Positions 8,188-17,353 of a DNA stretch of 64,000 bases are shown one piece after another. How positions within the stretch are numbered: position 1 is the stretch's first letter; each line of letters opens with the position of its first letter. Source of the DNA: Bacteroidota bacterium (GTDB taxonomy: Bacteria; Bacteroidota; Ignavibacteria; Kryptoniales; JAKASW01). The position numbers and the translations under genes were made by a program. Below the pieces are notes generated by a model. The model was not told the origin of the DNA. It saw nothing but the letters and a program-made list of their open reading frames with translations, and ran no database searches. Location of the stretch: assembly GCA_021794075.1 (NCBI GenBank), contig JAJYRM010000001.1:1-64000 (forward strand). The letters are read 5' to 3'.

Positions 8188-9393
8188 CTATTGGGACAAC
8201 AGAAGACTTGGCCTGTAGGCGTCACCATAAGTGCGGCGCATTGCCTGCAGGAATTCGGCTATCATATATTTGCCAATAGAATCGGAGAATTCCAAAGGCC
8301 CCTTTGGAAAATTTGTACCAAGCTTCATCGCCAGATCAATGGAGTCTCTGTCGGCTATTCCTTCCTCCATCATCAGGTGAGCTTCGTTGATAAGCATGGA
8401 GATAGTCCTCGCGAGAATCACTTGTTGAGGCACATTGAGCTGGCCACCTGTCTCGAGCTTCGCAGCTATCTTATGCGCCATCTCAGAGAGTGACTCACTA
8501 ATAACGGACTCCCGCCTTTCAATTCTCAAGGCGGCCCTTGGCGACTTGCCGTCGTAACTGTAAAATCCCTTCCCGGTTTTTCTGCCAAGCAAACCGGACT
8601 CGACCATCTTTTGCTGCATGATCACGGGCCTGAATCTAGGTTCGTGGAAGAATTGCTCATAAATAGATTTTGACACGAGAAGATTCACATCCACACCTAC
8701 GAGGTCAAGCAGTCTGAACGGCCCCATCGGGAACCCGGCAGACTCAAACGCGAAATCTATTTCCTCTACGCTGCCCAATCGCTCGGAGAGAAACCTCAGA
8801 GGTTCAAGGTAGAAATGCCTCGCACACCGGTTCACTACAAAACCCGGAGTATCTCTGGTAAGGATCGGCGTCTTGCCTATCTGTCTGACGATCTGAGAAA
8901 GCTCCTGCATGGCCTCCCCCGCAAGGAAGTCGGTCTTCACGACCTCCACCAGTTTCATCTTATGCGCTGGATTGAAGAAATGCAGGCCCGCGATCCTGTC
9001 CCGACCGGCGCAACCATTGGCAATTGCGCCGATGGACAGGCTCGACGTGCACGAGGTCAACGGAACTTCAGAAGAACATATCCGGTCCAACTTTGCGAAT
9101 AGCTCCTTCTTGATCGCGAGATCTTCCGTAACCGCCTCCACAACTAGATGCGCCTCGGAGAAATCAGACAGCTCAGTCCGCGGATGGATCCTCGCAATCG
9201 CCGCCTGCGCGTCCTCCGCCTTTATCCTCCCCTTTTCAGATTCGCGGTGAAATTCTTTGACGATTAATTCCAGCGAATGAGCCACGATTTCTTTCGAGAG
9301 GTCGTACAGCAAAACGTCCCATCCGCTCCGGGCGAACGAGATGGCAATTCCCGCACCCATTGTGCCGGTTCCTACAATACCTACCGCTCTCAT
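8188..9393 (-). CDS. 3-hydroxyacyl-CoA dehydrogenase, PaaH/Hbd type
   Basis: The enzyme oxidises L-3-hydroxyacyl-CoA with NAD+. The N-terminal Rossmann domain carries GTGTMGAG at residues 8-15, and LHFFNPAHKMKLVEV includes the usual catalytic His region. Two C-terminal 3HCDH domains follow, the first with TPGFVVNR and LLGRKTGKGFYSY, the second ending FPKGPLEFSD. A double C-terminal domain in 401 residues is typical of PaaH-like proteins, not of the short Hbd form. Its ATG overlaps the stop of the PaaA-like gene by one base (ATGA), so translation is probably coupled. The pathway is inferred from neighbours and could be general fatty-acid or aromatic-CoA breakdown. Confidence 0.9.
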   Translation of the reverse strand: MRAVGIVGTGTMGAGIAISFARSGWDVLLYDLSKEIVAHSLELIVKEFHRESEKGRIKAEDAQAAIARIHPRTELSDFSEAHLVVEAVTEDLAIKKELFAKLDRICSSEVPLTSCTSSLSIGAIANGCAGRDRIAGLHFFNPAHKMKLVEVVKTDFLAGEAMQELSQIVRQIGKTPILTRDTPGFVVNRCARHFYLEPLRFLSERLGSVEEIDFAFESAGFPMGPFRLLDLVGVDVNLLVSKSIYEQFFHEPRFRPVIMQQKMVESGLLGRKTGKGFYSYDGKSPRAALRIERRESVISESLSEMAHKIAAKLETGGQLNVPQQVILARTISMLINEAHLMMEEGIADRDSIDLAMKLGTNFPKGPLEFSDSIGKYMIAEFLQAMRRTYGDAYRPSLLLSQ

Positions 9394-10250
9394 CAGGCTG
9401 ATATCACCCCATCTTCCTCCATCTTCTCCCAGTCAGGTTTCCAGTCTGGAAGTTTCAAACCGCATTCGGAACATCTTAGCCGCACCTCATCGACGAATCC
9501 CTTGCGGACTTCATCGTTGTCTCTCGCTTTCAAACCGTATTTCCTGTGAAGCGCGTTCCCCTCATTGTTCGACCTGCCGAAAATACTCATAGCCATCGGG
9601 TACCAGCGATTGAGAGCCTCCTGCACTCCGGCTTTCGCGGAATGGTCAAACGCGAGCTTTCTCACCCAGAAATCGCCGTGACTTACGTGCATTGCCTCTT
9701 CCTTGAAGATTCGTTCGATCTCTCTCCTCCACGGACCATACGAAGACTTACGAACATCCTCCAGCTGGTGACCAGCGCCGCGGTCCATACAGAACTGGAA
9801 CAGTATAAGATCCGTCCATGTATCTATCTTGTAATAAGAGACGTGCACTCGCCCATTATCGACGGCCCGCTCGAGTCCTGGATCGTCAGAATTGAAGTCG
9901 GCCTCGTGGGTATAATCGTGCATCGCGACATGCGATTCCGCATCGATGCCAATGTCGGCCAGCAGGCGGTACATGGACCTGGCGTGGCGCACCTCATCCT
10001 TGACTATATTTGCGACCGCAAGCTTCTCCTCGGTATTCGGCGCCTTTACGATCCATGGCACACATCCGAACGCGCCTGCGAGTTCAGAATCCGCTTGCTG
10101 CAACATAAGGCCGGTGAGACTGACGTAGTATTCATCACCCATCTCGTCCACCGTTTCGATAGACTCTCCCTTCTGCAACTTCTCCCACATCCGTCTTTCG
10201 CGCTCTGCATCCGACAGGCCGGATGGATTTCTTGCTGGATCTGTCGCCAT
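9393..10250 (-). CDS. PaaA-like diiron phenylacetyl-CoA epoxidase subunit
   Basis: This is a ferritin-like diiron protein related to PaaA. Expected metal ligands are visible: Glu56 (QQADSE), Glu86 and His89 (VKDEVRHA), Glu185 and His188 (FKEEAMH), with Asp147 in the third helix. SSYGPWRREIERI and ALNRWYPMAMSIFG match the family well. The protein is 285 residues with a shortened C-terminus ending in a CSEC pair and KLPDWKPDW. The start at 10250 is chosen because GGAGGA lies seven bases before it; a longer frame to 10283 lacks such support. Flanking genes are paaG- and paaH-like, but no paaB, C, D or E is in the window. How it gets electrons, and whether it works alone, is unknown. Confidence 0.8.
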   Translation of the reverse strand: MATDPARNPSGLSDAERERRMWEKLQKGESIETVDEMGDEYYVSLTGLMLQQADSELAGAFGCVPWIVKAPNTEEKLAVANIVKDEVRHARSMYRLLADIGIDAESHVAMHDYTHEADFNSDDPGLERAVDNGRVHVSYYKIDTWTDLILFQFCMDRGAGHQLEDVRKSSYGPWRREIERIFKEEAMHVSHGDFWVRKLAFDHSAKAGVQEALNRWYPMAMSIFGRSNNEGNALHRKYGLKARDNDEVRKGFVDEVRLRCSECGLKLPDWKPDWEKMEEDGVISA

Positions 10251-10318
10251 AATCGTCCTCCTCTCTGACTTTAGACGGGGCACACACCCCCCTCATGTAT
10301 TTACTTCCGCGGCGCCGG

Positions 10319-11098
10319 CTAATTGCCTCTGAAAACCGGAGGACGTTTCTCGATAAAGGCTTGCGTCGCCTCCTTTGCGTCCTCCGTCCGCCCGGAGATT
10401 TCCTGCATATACGCTTCGTACTCAAGCGTCTGTTCGAGTGAGTATACCGCCGAATGCCTGAGCATCTTCTTTATCGTAGAATACGCCTTCGTCGGACCGC
10501 TTGCGAACCTTGCAAGTATCTTCTCCGACTCGGCCACAAATTTGTTGTCCGGGAACACCCTGTTTACGATGCCAAGCCTCAACGCCTCTTCCGAGGAAAT
10601 CTCTTCTCCGAGGGCTGCCAGTTCAAAGGCCTTAGCATATCCGACAAAACGGGGGAGAAAGAATGTGGAGCCCGAGTCCGGGACGAGTCCGATTCTCACG
10701 AAAGCCTGGATCAGTTTCGAGCTTGAAGTCATAATCCGATAATCGCACGAGAGCGCCAGGCTCATCCCAGCCCCAGCCGCCACTCCGTTCACGAGCGCTA
10801 TAACAGGCTTTTCCATCCCCGTGACAAGCTTTATGATCGGATTGTACCTCTTTCTCAACGAGTCGGCGAACGATTTAAGCTGCGATGCTTCTTTTAGGTC
10901 CTGCCCCGATGAAAACGCTCTTCCGCTCCCCGTTATTGAGACACAACGCACGCTCCTATCAGCCGAGAGTTCCTTCAAGGCGATTTGGATATCGGTAGTC
11001 ATCTTGTCGTTTAATGCGTTCAATGAATCCGGCCTGTTCATTGTCAGGCGCCCGATCCCTTCGCCGATCTCGACGCTTATCGTCTCAAAATCACGCAT
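10319..11098 (-). CDS. Enoyl-CoA hydratase/isomerase, PaaG-like crotonase
   Basis: This is a crotonase-fold protein of 259 residues. The oxyanion-hole segments are present (SGSGRAFSSGQDLKE-like stretch and NGVAAGAGMSLALSCDY), as is the C-terminal PTKAYSTIKKML helix. The AFSSGQDLKE form and the AFVRIGLVPDSGSTFFLPR segment fit the PaaG group that isomerises ring-epoxide CoA, or a general hydratase. The ATG at 11098 overlaps the stop of the upstream pseudouridine synthase gene by eight bases, which favours it over a TTG 18 bases earlier. It is followed by the PaaA-like gene. Confidence 0.88.
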   Translation of the reverse strand: MRDFETISVEIGEGIGRLTMNRPDSLNALNDKMTTDIQIALKELSADRSVRCVSITGSGRAFSSGQDLKEASQLKSFADSLRKRYNPIIKLVTGMEKPVIALVNGVAAGAGMSLALSCDYRIMTSSSKLIQAFVRIGLVPDSGSTFFLPRFVGYAKAFELAALGEEISSEEALRLGIVNRVFPDNKFVAESEKILARFASGPTKAYSTIKKMLRHSAVYSLEQTLEYEAYMQEISGRTEDAKEATQAFIEKRPPVFRGN

Positions 11099-11882
11099 GG
11101 TGATAGGAGCCTTCAAGCTGACGCATGGCGGGATTATGTGATCTGAACTTGCGGAGGTAATTCAGAACCGACCTCATATCTTTGGGAAGTTCGGCCTCAA
11201 AATTCATTTCCGAGTTTGTGCCCGGATGGACAAAAGTAATCGAAGCGGCGTGAAGGGCCGACCTCGAAAGAAGCGGTTTCTCGTCCCCTTCGGAATAATA
11301 GTTCGGCTTGACATCCGAGAGAAAGAACGGTGCACCGTCTCCGTAAATCCTGTCGCACAAGATGGGGAGTCCTATCGACGCGAGGTGTACCCTTATCTGG
11401 TGGAGCCTCCCGCTCTCGGGCATCGCCCTCACAAAAGCGTAACCGTCGAACAACTCCTCGACACTGAATTTTGTAACAGAAGGCTTGCCGTGTTTGCTGT
11501 TCACCTTCATGACACCGGGGTGGCTCGGACTTTCGGATATCGGCGCATCGATGACCCCGTCCGCTTCCATTGGCTTTCCTACGACTATCGCCACGTAATT
11601 CTTATGGATATCTCTGTGCTCGAACTGCGAATTCAATTGAGCGTGTGCGTCCGCATCTTTCGCAAAGACTATTACGCCGCTGGTCTCTTTGTCGATGCGG
11701 TGAACGACGAAGATTCCGCCGAATTCATCCTTCAACGCGGTATAGAGATTCGGCAGAGACTGGTTGTACCTGTCGGGAAGGACGAGAAACTGAGGCGGCT
11801 TCTCAATCACAATTATTCTCTCGTCCTCATAGATAATTGAGCCGTTGTGCGCTCTCAAAATAAGGTCGAGTCTTCTTTTCAT
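11091..11882 (-). CDS. RluA-family pseudouridine synthase
   Basis: The family motif HRIDKETSG is at 61-69, with the catalytic Asp64. Supporting segments are ARAMPESGRLHQIRVHLASIG-type text near the C-terminal third and YLVLP/KPPQFLVLP near the start. The enzyme isomerises uridine in rRNA or tRNA. The 263-residue protein lacks the N-terminal S4 domain found in RluC/RluD, so the exact target cannot be assigned. Its position inside an acyl-CoA gene run, overlapping the paaG-like gene, looks incidental. AGG lies about ten bases before the ATG. Confidence 0.88.
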   Translation of the reverse strand: MKRRLDLILRAHNGSIIYEDERIIVIEKPPQFLVLPDRYNQSLPNLYTALKDEFGGIFVVHRIDKETSGVIVFAKDADAHAQLNSQFEHRDIHKNYVAIVVGKPMEADGVIDAPISESPSHPGVMKVNSKHGKPSVTKFSVEELFDGYAFVRAMPESGRLHQIRVHLASIGLPILCDRIYGDGAPFFLSDVKPNYYSEGDEKPLLSRSALHAASITFVHPGTNSEMNFEAELPKDMRSVLNYLRKFRSHNPAMRQLEGSYHHA

Positions 11883-11921
11883 TTCATTACCTGTTATTCG
11901 CCGCGGATGATCAGGCGCGTT

Positions 11922-12266
11922 TCATTTGCCTTTCCACTGCGGCATTCTTTTTTCCATGAATGCTCTCATCCCTTCCTTCTGATCAGGGCTTGAAAAGAGC
12001 ACGAAGAAATTTCTGCGTTCAAATTCTAGTCCGTCTCTCAAGGCAAGCTCATCGGCCTTGGGGACCGCTTTTTCCCGAGTCAGACGGCCACGGAGGATTT
12101 CGAAGCGATGATCATCCCGATTCTCCGCGTCCGCGTCAAACCGCTCCAAATCGGCCGCGAGCTCCGTCAAAAATCTATGGCTCAACGCGTTGAGAACTTC
12201 CGGGCGATTTAACTGGATGGTCACAGCGGGAACTTCTTTGGTGAGAATAATATTTTCGAAATCCAT
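11922..12266 (-). pseudogene. Internally deleted enoyl-CoA hydratase (crotonase) remnant
   Basis: The first 50 or so residues ([22 protein letters not shown] and [14 protein letters not shown]) are a normal crotonase start. The last 40 ([21 protein letters not shown], then [13 protein letters not shown]) are a normal crotonase end. Between them the frame continues through about 25 unrelated residues, and the whole active-site core of roughly 120-140 residues is gone, including both oxyanion-hole segments. The encoded protein is 114 residues against about 260 for the family, so it cannot be an active hydratase. CGGAG precedes the ATG at 12266, so it might still be translated. It lies 39 bases upstream of the pseudouridine synthase start on the same strand. 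Confidence 0.75.
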
Positions 12267-12481
12267 CGGCGCTCCGGCTTGGTAAGTGCCCTCCTGCCAT
12301 GAGTTGTCCGGATCAAGCAGCACCACGGCAGAGGACTCAAAAATTTAGACGCGATCCAAAAAAGAAACAAGTGGAAGCGCCAGGTCACTTGATGACGTTT
12401 CACGTCCGCGCCCGTGAACCTCAACCGCCGCGCGTGAAAATTCGCTCGCCTGAAACGCCGAAGCTGTTCTCGCGCCAACCT

Positions 12482-14134
12482 TCACATATCGACTTTCAGC
12501 GCCCTGACACCGAAGAGCCTCGCCAGTCCGAAACAAACGACTCCAACAAGTCCAAGAATCCATGCTCGTGAGACATCGACGGGGATATTCCCTCTCGAAG
12601 CGAAATAATCGAATGTCTGATTGAACACCACCGAACTGAGTATCACCATTACTCCGATCGAGACAAGGAGCGAAACCGTCGCGCCGTGTGACGAAGATAT
12701 CCTGACCGGGTTGTTTTCCTTGTAGTTCGCGAAAACACCCCCGAACATCATTACAAACGACGGAAAGACTACTCCGCCAAGCGAGCCGTAGATTACGCTA
12801 GCGGTTATGAGCCCCCTAAAATTCTTGAAAGGCGACGGCGCGGCGTATCCGAGAATAGCTCCGACCGCCGTGAGGAAGATGATGCTCGGAACGAGCTTTG
12901 AGTAGAATACCTTCTTAAGACTCAACGGCGAGGAACGAAGCAACCACATCGTCTCCCCTTCAAGGCTTAGCATCGGATACACGAATCTCACAGATAGGGA
13001 GACGACAAGGAAGCTGTTGAACGCGTAAATAAGCGTGAACGCTGAAGAAACTATGAAGGTATCGGGAAGATAAATCTTCATCTCGAAAAGGTTCAGGAGA
13101 AAAATCCCGATAAGCACCATCAGCACCGCGAAATGAAATGTCTGACTCGGCTCTCTTACGAAAACAAGCAGATCCCTTTTCATCAAAGAGATGCCCTTCG
13201 GCGGCGCCCGGTCGGGCTGCGAGAACGGCTCGGAGCCATCTTTGATTTTGCTTTGGAACAGTTTATGCTTCGCCGTCCAGTAGGCTTCCTCGTAATATTT
13301 ATCCGCCAGCCTGATCATGACAAGGAATAGCAGGAAAGCAACCGTGCAAACAATCAGCGCCGATGCGGCGGCACCCACAAAATTTCCTGTCGTCGCGAAG
13401 TAAAAGAAGTTCGCGGACCAGAAACTCGGCGCGAAGTAATCGAGCTTGGGATCGAGAACCCCGAGGTATCTGTCGATGTGAGGATAGTATTTCATCACGT
13501 TGGTGAACAACGTGAACGGATTATTTAGTACTACGTACGAGTAAATGCTCGCCGCGTACAAGAGCGTCACTGTGAGCACGGCCGTTCTTATAGATACTCG
13601 CTGTGCGATTTTCAGTACTACAAGCAGGACAATTGCACCGACGCAAGCCGCCGAGAGGATCAGCGGGAGAATCGAAAACACAATTCCAGTGATCGCCACC
13701 GCCAGGTTCCCGAAGTATCCCGCGTACCCGGAGACCGCCGCCAGGATGGCAATTATCATGAGAGCTGAGCTGTAGAGGAACGAGTCAAGAAACTTTGAGG
13801 TGAATATCTCCACTGGCTTTAGAGGCAGCGTGTGAAGAAATTCCGCCTCGTTGTTCCTGAAAATCGTGGCGAACGCCACTAGTATATTCGCGATGCTGAT
13901 TATGGCGAAGAAAACGAAGAGCGCGAGAGCAAGAAGCCGGTGATAGAGGAATAGGCCGATCTTAGCCTGGACAAGGAGGTACTTGGTCGCAATCTCCACG
14001 ATTAAGTAAGTGAGATACGCGAAGAGGGTAAACGTTAGGATGGAAAATACGGATCTGGCGAGATGGCGGCTGACGCGCTCTCCACCTTCGAGGTATAAGA
14101 GGTGAAGTTTCGTTCTGACAAGATCTCTTAGCAT
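12482..14134 (-). CDS. ABC exporter, large permease subunit
   Basis: The 550-residue membrane protein has about twelve hydrophobic segments in two halves, separated by a hydrophilic linker (TAKHKLFQSKIKDGSEPFSQ region near 290-310). EAEFLHTLPLKPVEIF in the first half and EGETMWLLRSSPLSLKK in the second are the paired motifs seen in putative two-copy ABC-2-type exporters, each marking the coupling helix. The ATPase gene lies seven bases upstream, so the two form one exporter. The substrate cannot be told. Confidence 0.85.
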   Translation of the reverse strand: MLRDLVRTKLHLLYLEGGERVSRHLARSVFSILTFTLFAYLTYLIVEIATKYLLVQAKIGLFLYHRLLALALFVFFAIISIANILVAFATIFRNNEAEFLHTLPLKPVEIFTSKFLDSFLYSSALMIIAILAAVSGYAGYFGNLAVAITGIVFSILPLILSAACVGAIVLLVVLKIAQRVSIRTAVLTVTLLYAASIYSYVVLNNPFTLFTNVMKYYPHIDRYLGVLDPKLDYFAPSFWSANFFYFATTGNFVGAAASALIVCTVAFLLFLVMIRLADKYYEEAYWTAKHKLFQSKIKDGSEPFSQPDRAPPKGISLMKRDLLVFVREPSQTFHFAVLMVLIGIFLLNLFEMKIYLPDTFIVSSAFTLIYAFNSFLVVSLSVRFVYPMLSLEGETMWLLRSSPLSLKKVFYSKLVPSIIFLTAVGAILGYAAPSPFKNFRGLITASVIYGSLGGVVFPSFVMMFGGVFANYKENNPVRISSSHGATVSLLVSIGVMVILSSVVFNQTFDYFASRGNIPVDVSRAWILGLVGVVCFGLARLFGVRALKVDM

Positions 14135-14141
14135 TGGCGGA

Positions 14142-14852
14142 TTAAGATGTCAGTTCAAGGTATTTCTTTTCCAGCTTTTCGACCCCGTCGCCCGAAAACT
14201 GTTCCACCGGGCTCTCAAACACCAGCCGCCCAGCTTTGATAATGCCCAACCGGGTGCATATCTCTGTCGCCAGGGAAAGCTGATGTGTAGTCATGAGAAT
14301 GGCCGCGCCCTTGGCGGCCGTTAGTTTCATCTGGGTTTTGAAAGTCTCCGCTCCCTTTGGATCGAGCCCCACCATTGGCTCGTCTATCACGATAAGTTTC
14401 GGTTTGTGAAGCATCGCCGCCGCGAGAACCAGCCTCTGTCTCATCCCCTGCGAGTAATCCTCTATGCGCCTGTTGAGCCATGGCTTAACCTCAAACGTCT
14501 CGGCAACATCCTTTAGAGCTTCCGAACTTTCAGCCTCTCTCATTTTATATATCCTGGCAACAAAAAGTAGATACTCTAATCCAGTCAACTTGTCGTAAAG
14601 GAAAGGCTGGTCGGGTACATACGAGAGGTATTGTTTCGCGTCATGGGGGGAGCGGTGCGCGTCTATTCCGTTAATCAAGACGCGGCCTGAGCTGGGTTTG
14701 AGCAGCGTGGCGATCATCTTAATCGTTGTGGTCTTGCCGGCGCCGTTCGGGCCGAGGAACCCGTATATTTGCCCCGCGTCGACCCTCATGGAAATGCCGT
14801 CAACGGCGGTGAAGGATCCAAATTTTTTCTTCAGCGAAACGAGCTCAAGCAT
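14142..14852 (-). CDS. ABC transporter ATP-binding protein
   Basis: All ABC motifs are present: Walker A GPNGAGKT at 34-41, signature YSQGMRQR at 133-140, Walker B LIVIDEP at 153-159, and a switch His in TTHQLS. The 236-residue length is normal for an ABC-2-type exporter ATPase. The ATG at 14852 begins the usual MLELVSLKKKFGSF; a TTG frame runs 45 bases further upstream but adds residues not seen in the family. It is the partner of the permease gene downstream. Confidence 0.92.
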   Translation of the reverse strand: MLELVSLKKKFGSFTAVDGISMRVDAGQIYGFLGPNGAGKTTTIKMIATLLKPSSGRVLINGIDAHRSPHDAKQYLSYVPDQPFLYDKLTGLEYLLFVARIYKMREAESSEALKDVAETFEVKPWLNRRIEDYSQGMRQRLVLAAAMLHKPKLIVIDEPMVGLDPKGAETFKTQMKLTAAKGAAILMTTHQLSLATEICTRLGIIKAGRLVFESPVEQFSGDGVEKLEKKYLELTS

Positions 14853-14902
14853 CGTGCAATGTTCTCCAATACTATCTCGGCACAAACAGCGACGCAAGGA
14901 GG

Positions 14903-14931
14903 CTGGCTGGGTATCGGGTACGTCCAGCCAG
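14903..14931 (-). terminator. Hairpin between der and the ABC genes
   Basis: CTGGCTGG and its complement CCAGCCAG are separated by 13 bases, 57 bases after the der stop codon in the direction of transcription. No long T run follows. It is a likely end of the thrB-der transcript. The same CTGGCTGG/CCAGCCAG arms occur in the palindrome at 328-353. Confidence 0.5.
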
Positions 14932-14987
14932 GTACCACAGTCATTTATCCTAACTTCAATCCATGAGTCAACGTCACTATTCAGGGC

Positions 14988-16292
14988 CTATTTCTGCTTG
15001 AAGACAAGTCGTATTGGAACGCCCTCGAACTTAAACTTCTCCCTGAGTCGGTTTTCGAGAAAACGCTTATAGCCTATCGAAATCTCCTCCGGCAGGTTGG
15101 TAAACATGGCAAAAGTCGGAATTTTACTTTCAACCTGTGTAATGTACTTGATCCGGATATCTTTTCCTGTCTTGGAGGATGGCGGTGTGTTTTCTATCAA
15201 CGGAAGAAGATAGTCGTTGAGTTCGCTCGTCTTAATCTTCACCTTGGCGCTGTCCAATACTTTCAACGCGTCAGTCAGTAATTTTTGAACGTGCTGTTTC
15301 TTTAGCACCGATACAAAAAAAACAGGCACGAAATCGTAAACCCTCAGCCTTTCCTTGATCTTATGCTCGTACTGCTCGGCAGTAACCTCTCTTTTGTCGA
15401 CGAGGTCCCATTTATTAACCCCTATTATCGCGGGTTTTCCCTGCTCGATAGTGTACTCGACAATTTGAAGATCCTGTTTTTCGACGCCGATGGAGGCATC
15501 GAACATGACTATCGCGGCGTCACATCGCTCAACGGCCTGGAAGGTCCTGAGAGCGCTGAAGAACTCCACTGACTCTTTTATCTTGCTTTTTTTCCTTAGC
15601 CCGGCGGTATCTATGAGGACAACGTCCTGGTCCTGGAAGCGGAGGAGCGTGTCGACGGTGTCTCTCGTCGTACCCGGTATGTTCGTCACGATAGAGCGCT
15701 CTTCGCCGAGGAGAAAATTCACAAGTGATGATTTCCCGACATTCGGCTTCCCGATGATAGCGATCTTTTTCGAAGGCGAGGCATCTTCTGCCGGTTTGGC
15801 GTCCGATGCGATCCCCGCAATCTCATCGAGAAAATCGCCGACCGTCCTGCCTAGCTGCGCCGAAATCCCAATTACCTTCTCGAACCCAAGCTCGAAAAAC
15901 TGAGCGATGTTCCTTTCGTGCTTGGCGTCGTCTATCTTGTTGACGGCGAGAAGAACTTTCTTAGCCTTCTTGCGAAGTATCTTCGCGACCTCATTGTCAA
16001 CCGGGTGAAGTCCTGTTGATCCATCCACCACCATCACTATAATGTCGGCCTCGTCGACCGCGTACTGCGCCTGTTCCCTTATCGCCTTCTCGAACACGTT
16101 CTGAGAGTCGGGAACGAATCCGCCCGTGTCTATCACGGTAAACATCCGGCCGCGCCATTCGAAGGATCCGTAATTTCTGTCTCGCGTGACTCCCGGTTTA
16201 TCGTCGACTATGGCACGCCTTCCGCCGATAAGGCGGTTGAAAAGCGTCGACTTGCCGACATTAGGACGGCCAACTATCGCAATTGTAGACAT
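14988..16292 (-). CDS. der: Ribosome assembly GTPase Der (EngA)
   Basis: The protein has two consecutive GTPase domains, the mark of Der: P-loops GRPNVGKS at about 8-15 and GKPNVGKS at about 185-192. DTGG and DTAG G3 motifs and NKID and NKWD G4 motifs are also present. A C-terminal KH-like domain ends FEGVPIRLVFKQK. Der helps mature the large ribosomal subunit. The length of 434 is typical. The gene begins one base after the thrB stop, so the two are co-transcribed. Confidence 0.97.
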   Translation of the reverse strand: MSTIAIVGRPNVGKSTLFNRLIGGRRAIVDDKPGVTRDRNYGSFEWRGRMFTVIDTGGFVPDSQNVFEKAIREQAQYAVDEADIIVMVVDGSTGLHPVDNEVAKILRKKAKKVLLAVNKIDDAKHERNIAQFFELGFEKVIGISAQLGRTVGDFLDEIAGIASDAKPAEDASPSKKIAIIGKPNVGKSSLVNFLLGEERSIVTNIPGTTRDTVDTLLRFQDQDVVLIDTAGLRKKSKIKESVEFFSALRTFQAVERCDAAIVMFDASIGVEKQDLQIVEYTIEQGKPAIIGVNKWDLVDKREVTAEQYEHKIKERLRVYDFVPVFFVSVLKKQHVQKLLTDALKVLDSAKVKIKTSELNDYLLPLIENTPPSSKTGKDIRIKYITQVESKIPTFAMFTNLPEEISIGYKRFLENRLREKFKFEGVPIRLVFKQK

Positions 16293-16293
16293 A

Positions 16294-17214
16294 TCAGTCC
16301 GCGAACACTTCTGCGCCCTTATTAACGGGCTCGAAAATTTCCACGCGCCAGTTCAATCCTAGCCGACGAGCAAGATCCTGGAAGGATTCGCGCACTTTGG
16401 CAAACTCCTCAAGACAGAACGCCACACAACTGCTTCCGGCCCCGCTGACCGTAAACCCCAAAGCGCCGCTCTCCATTGCGGCTCCCGCGAATTCATCGTA
16501 ATGCGGTATCAGCGTCTTCCGATACTTTTCATGCAACTCATCCTTCAGCGCTTTCTTTATCATGACATAGTCGCCAGAGGCTATCGCAGCAACGAGAAGA
16601 GAGCTGTGCTGGACGTTCGATACAGCCTCCGCTAATGAGACGCTCGCGGGGAGTATTTTCCGCGCGGCTTCGGTCTCAACCCTGGCATCGGGAAGAACGG
16701 CGACAAATTTCAGTTTGCCGTCTACCGGAATCCTGATTCTGGCGTAGCCGGAGTTGTTGCGAGCGTTGACGACCAGCCCGCCGAACATCGCGGCGCTCAC
16801 GTTGTCCGGGTGGCCTTCGATCTCTACCGCGACGTTATATATTTCTTCCATGCTAAGCTTACTCGCTGAAAATTCATTGCCCAGGAGGAGGCCGCAGACA
16901 ATCGCGGCACCGCTCGCTCCAAAGCCGCCGCAAGCGGGAATTCCATTCTGCACTCTAATACGCATTTCGGGCGTTTTGCCGAGCAGTTTCTTCGCGGCAA
17001 GAACTATCAAATTACGCTCATCCACCGGGATATGAGCGGCGCCTTCGCCGCTCACTTCTACCGATAATCTGTTTGAGGGTTCAGCTTCAACAGTCAGATA
17101 TCTATTTACAGCCAGCCCGAGCGTATCGAACCCCGGACCCAAATTGGACGTCGACGCGGGGACAACTATCCTTTTGAAAGATCGAGAAGACAGTGAAAAC
17201 TCCTTTTTTGACAT
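16294..17214 (-). CDS. thrB: Homoserine kinase
   Basis: This GHMP kinase of 306 residues phosphorylates homoserine on the way to threonine. The N-terminus VVPASTSNLGPGFDTLGLA is the classic first motif. The ATP-binding loop appears as PACGGFGASGAAI near 90-102, where most family members read PLGRGLGSSAAA, so it is somewhat altered but glycine-rich. The third motif is FTVSGAGSSCVAF. No other threonine gene is nearby; der follows directly. Confidence 0.93.
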   Translation of the reverse strand: MSKKEFSLSSRSFKRIVVPASTSNLGPGFDTLGLAVNRYLTVEAEPSNRLSVEVSGEGAAHIPVDERNLIVLAAKKLLGKTPEMRIRVQNGIPACGGFGASGAAIVCGLLLGNEFSASKLSMEEIYNVAVEIEGHPDNVSAAMFGGLVVNARNNSGYARIRIPVDGKLKFVAVLPDARVETEAARKILPASVSLAEAVSNVQHSSLLVAAIASGDYVMIKKALKDELHEKYRKTLIPHYDEFAGAAMESGALGFTVSGAGSSCVAFCLEEFAKVRESFQDLARRLGLNWRVEIFEPVNKGAEVFAD

Positions 17215-17270
17215 AAGAAATATATCTTTGGAAGGGAGATTTTACAAAGAACGGCGAGAGTTGTCGCGAA

Positions 17271-17301
17271 GTTACGACTCGCCTCGAACGCGAGTCTTAA
17301 C
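17271..17301. repeat. Inverted repeat in the divergent thrB promoter region
   Basis: GTTACGACTCGC pairs with GCGAGTCTTAAC across a seven-base loop, with one mismatch. It lies between the divergent thrB and membrane-protein genes. It could be a regulator site or an mRNA leader hairpin; no T run follows on either strand. Confidence 0.4.
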
Positions 17302-17353
17302 TTATGGCAAATACTCTTGATTTTCCGCCGCACGAATGAGATTTTAATACTAG

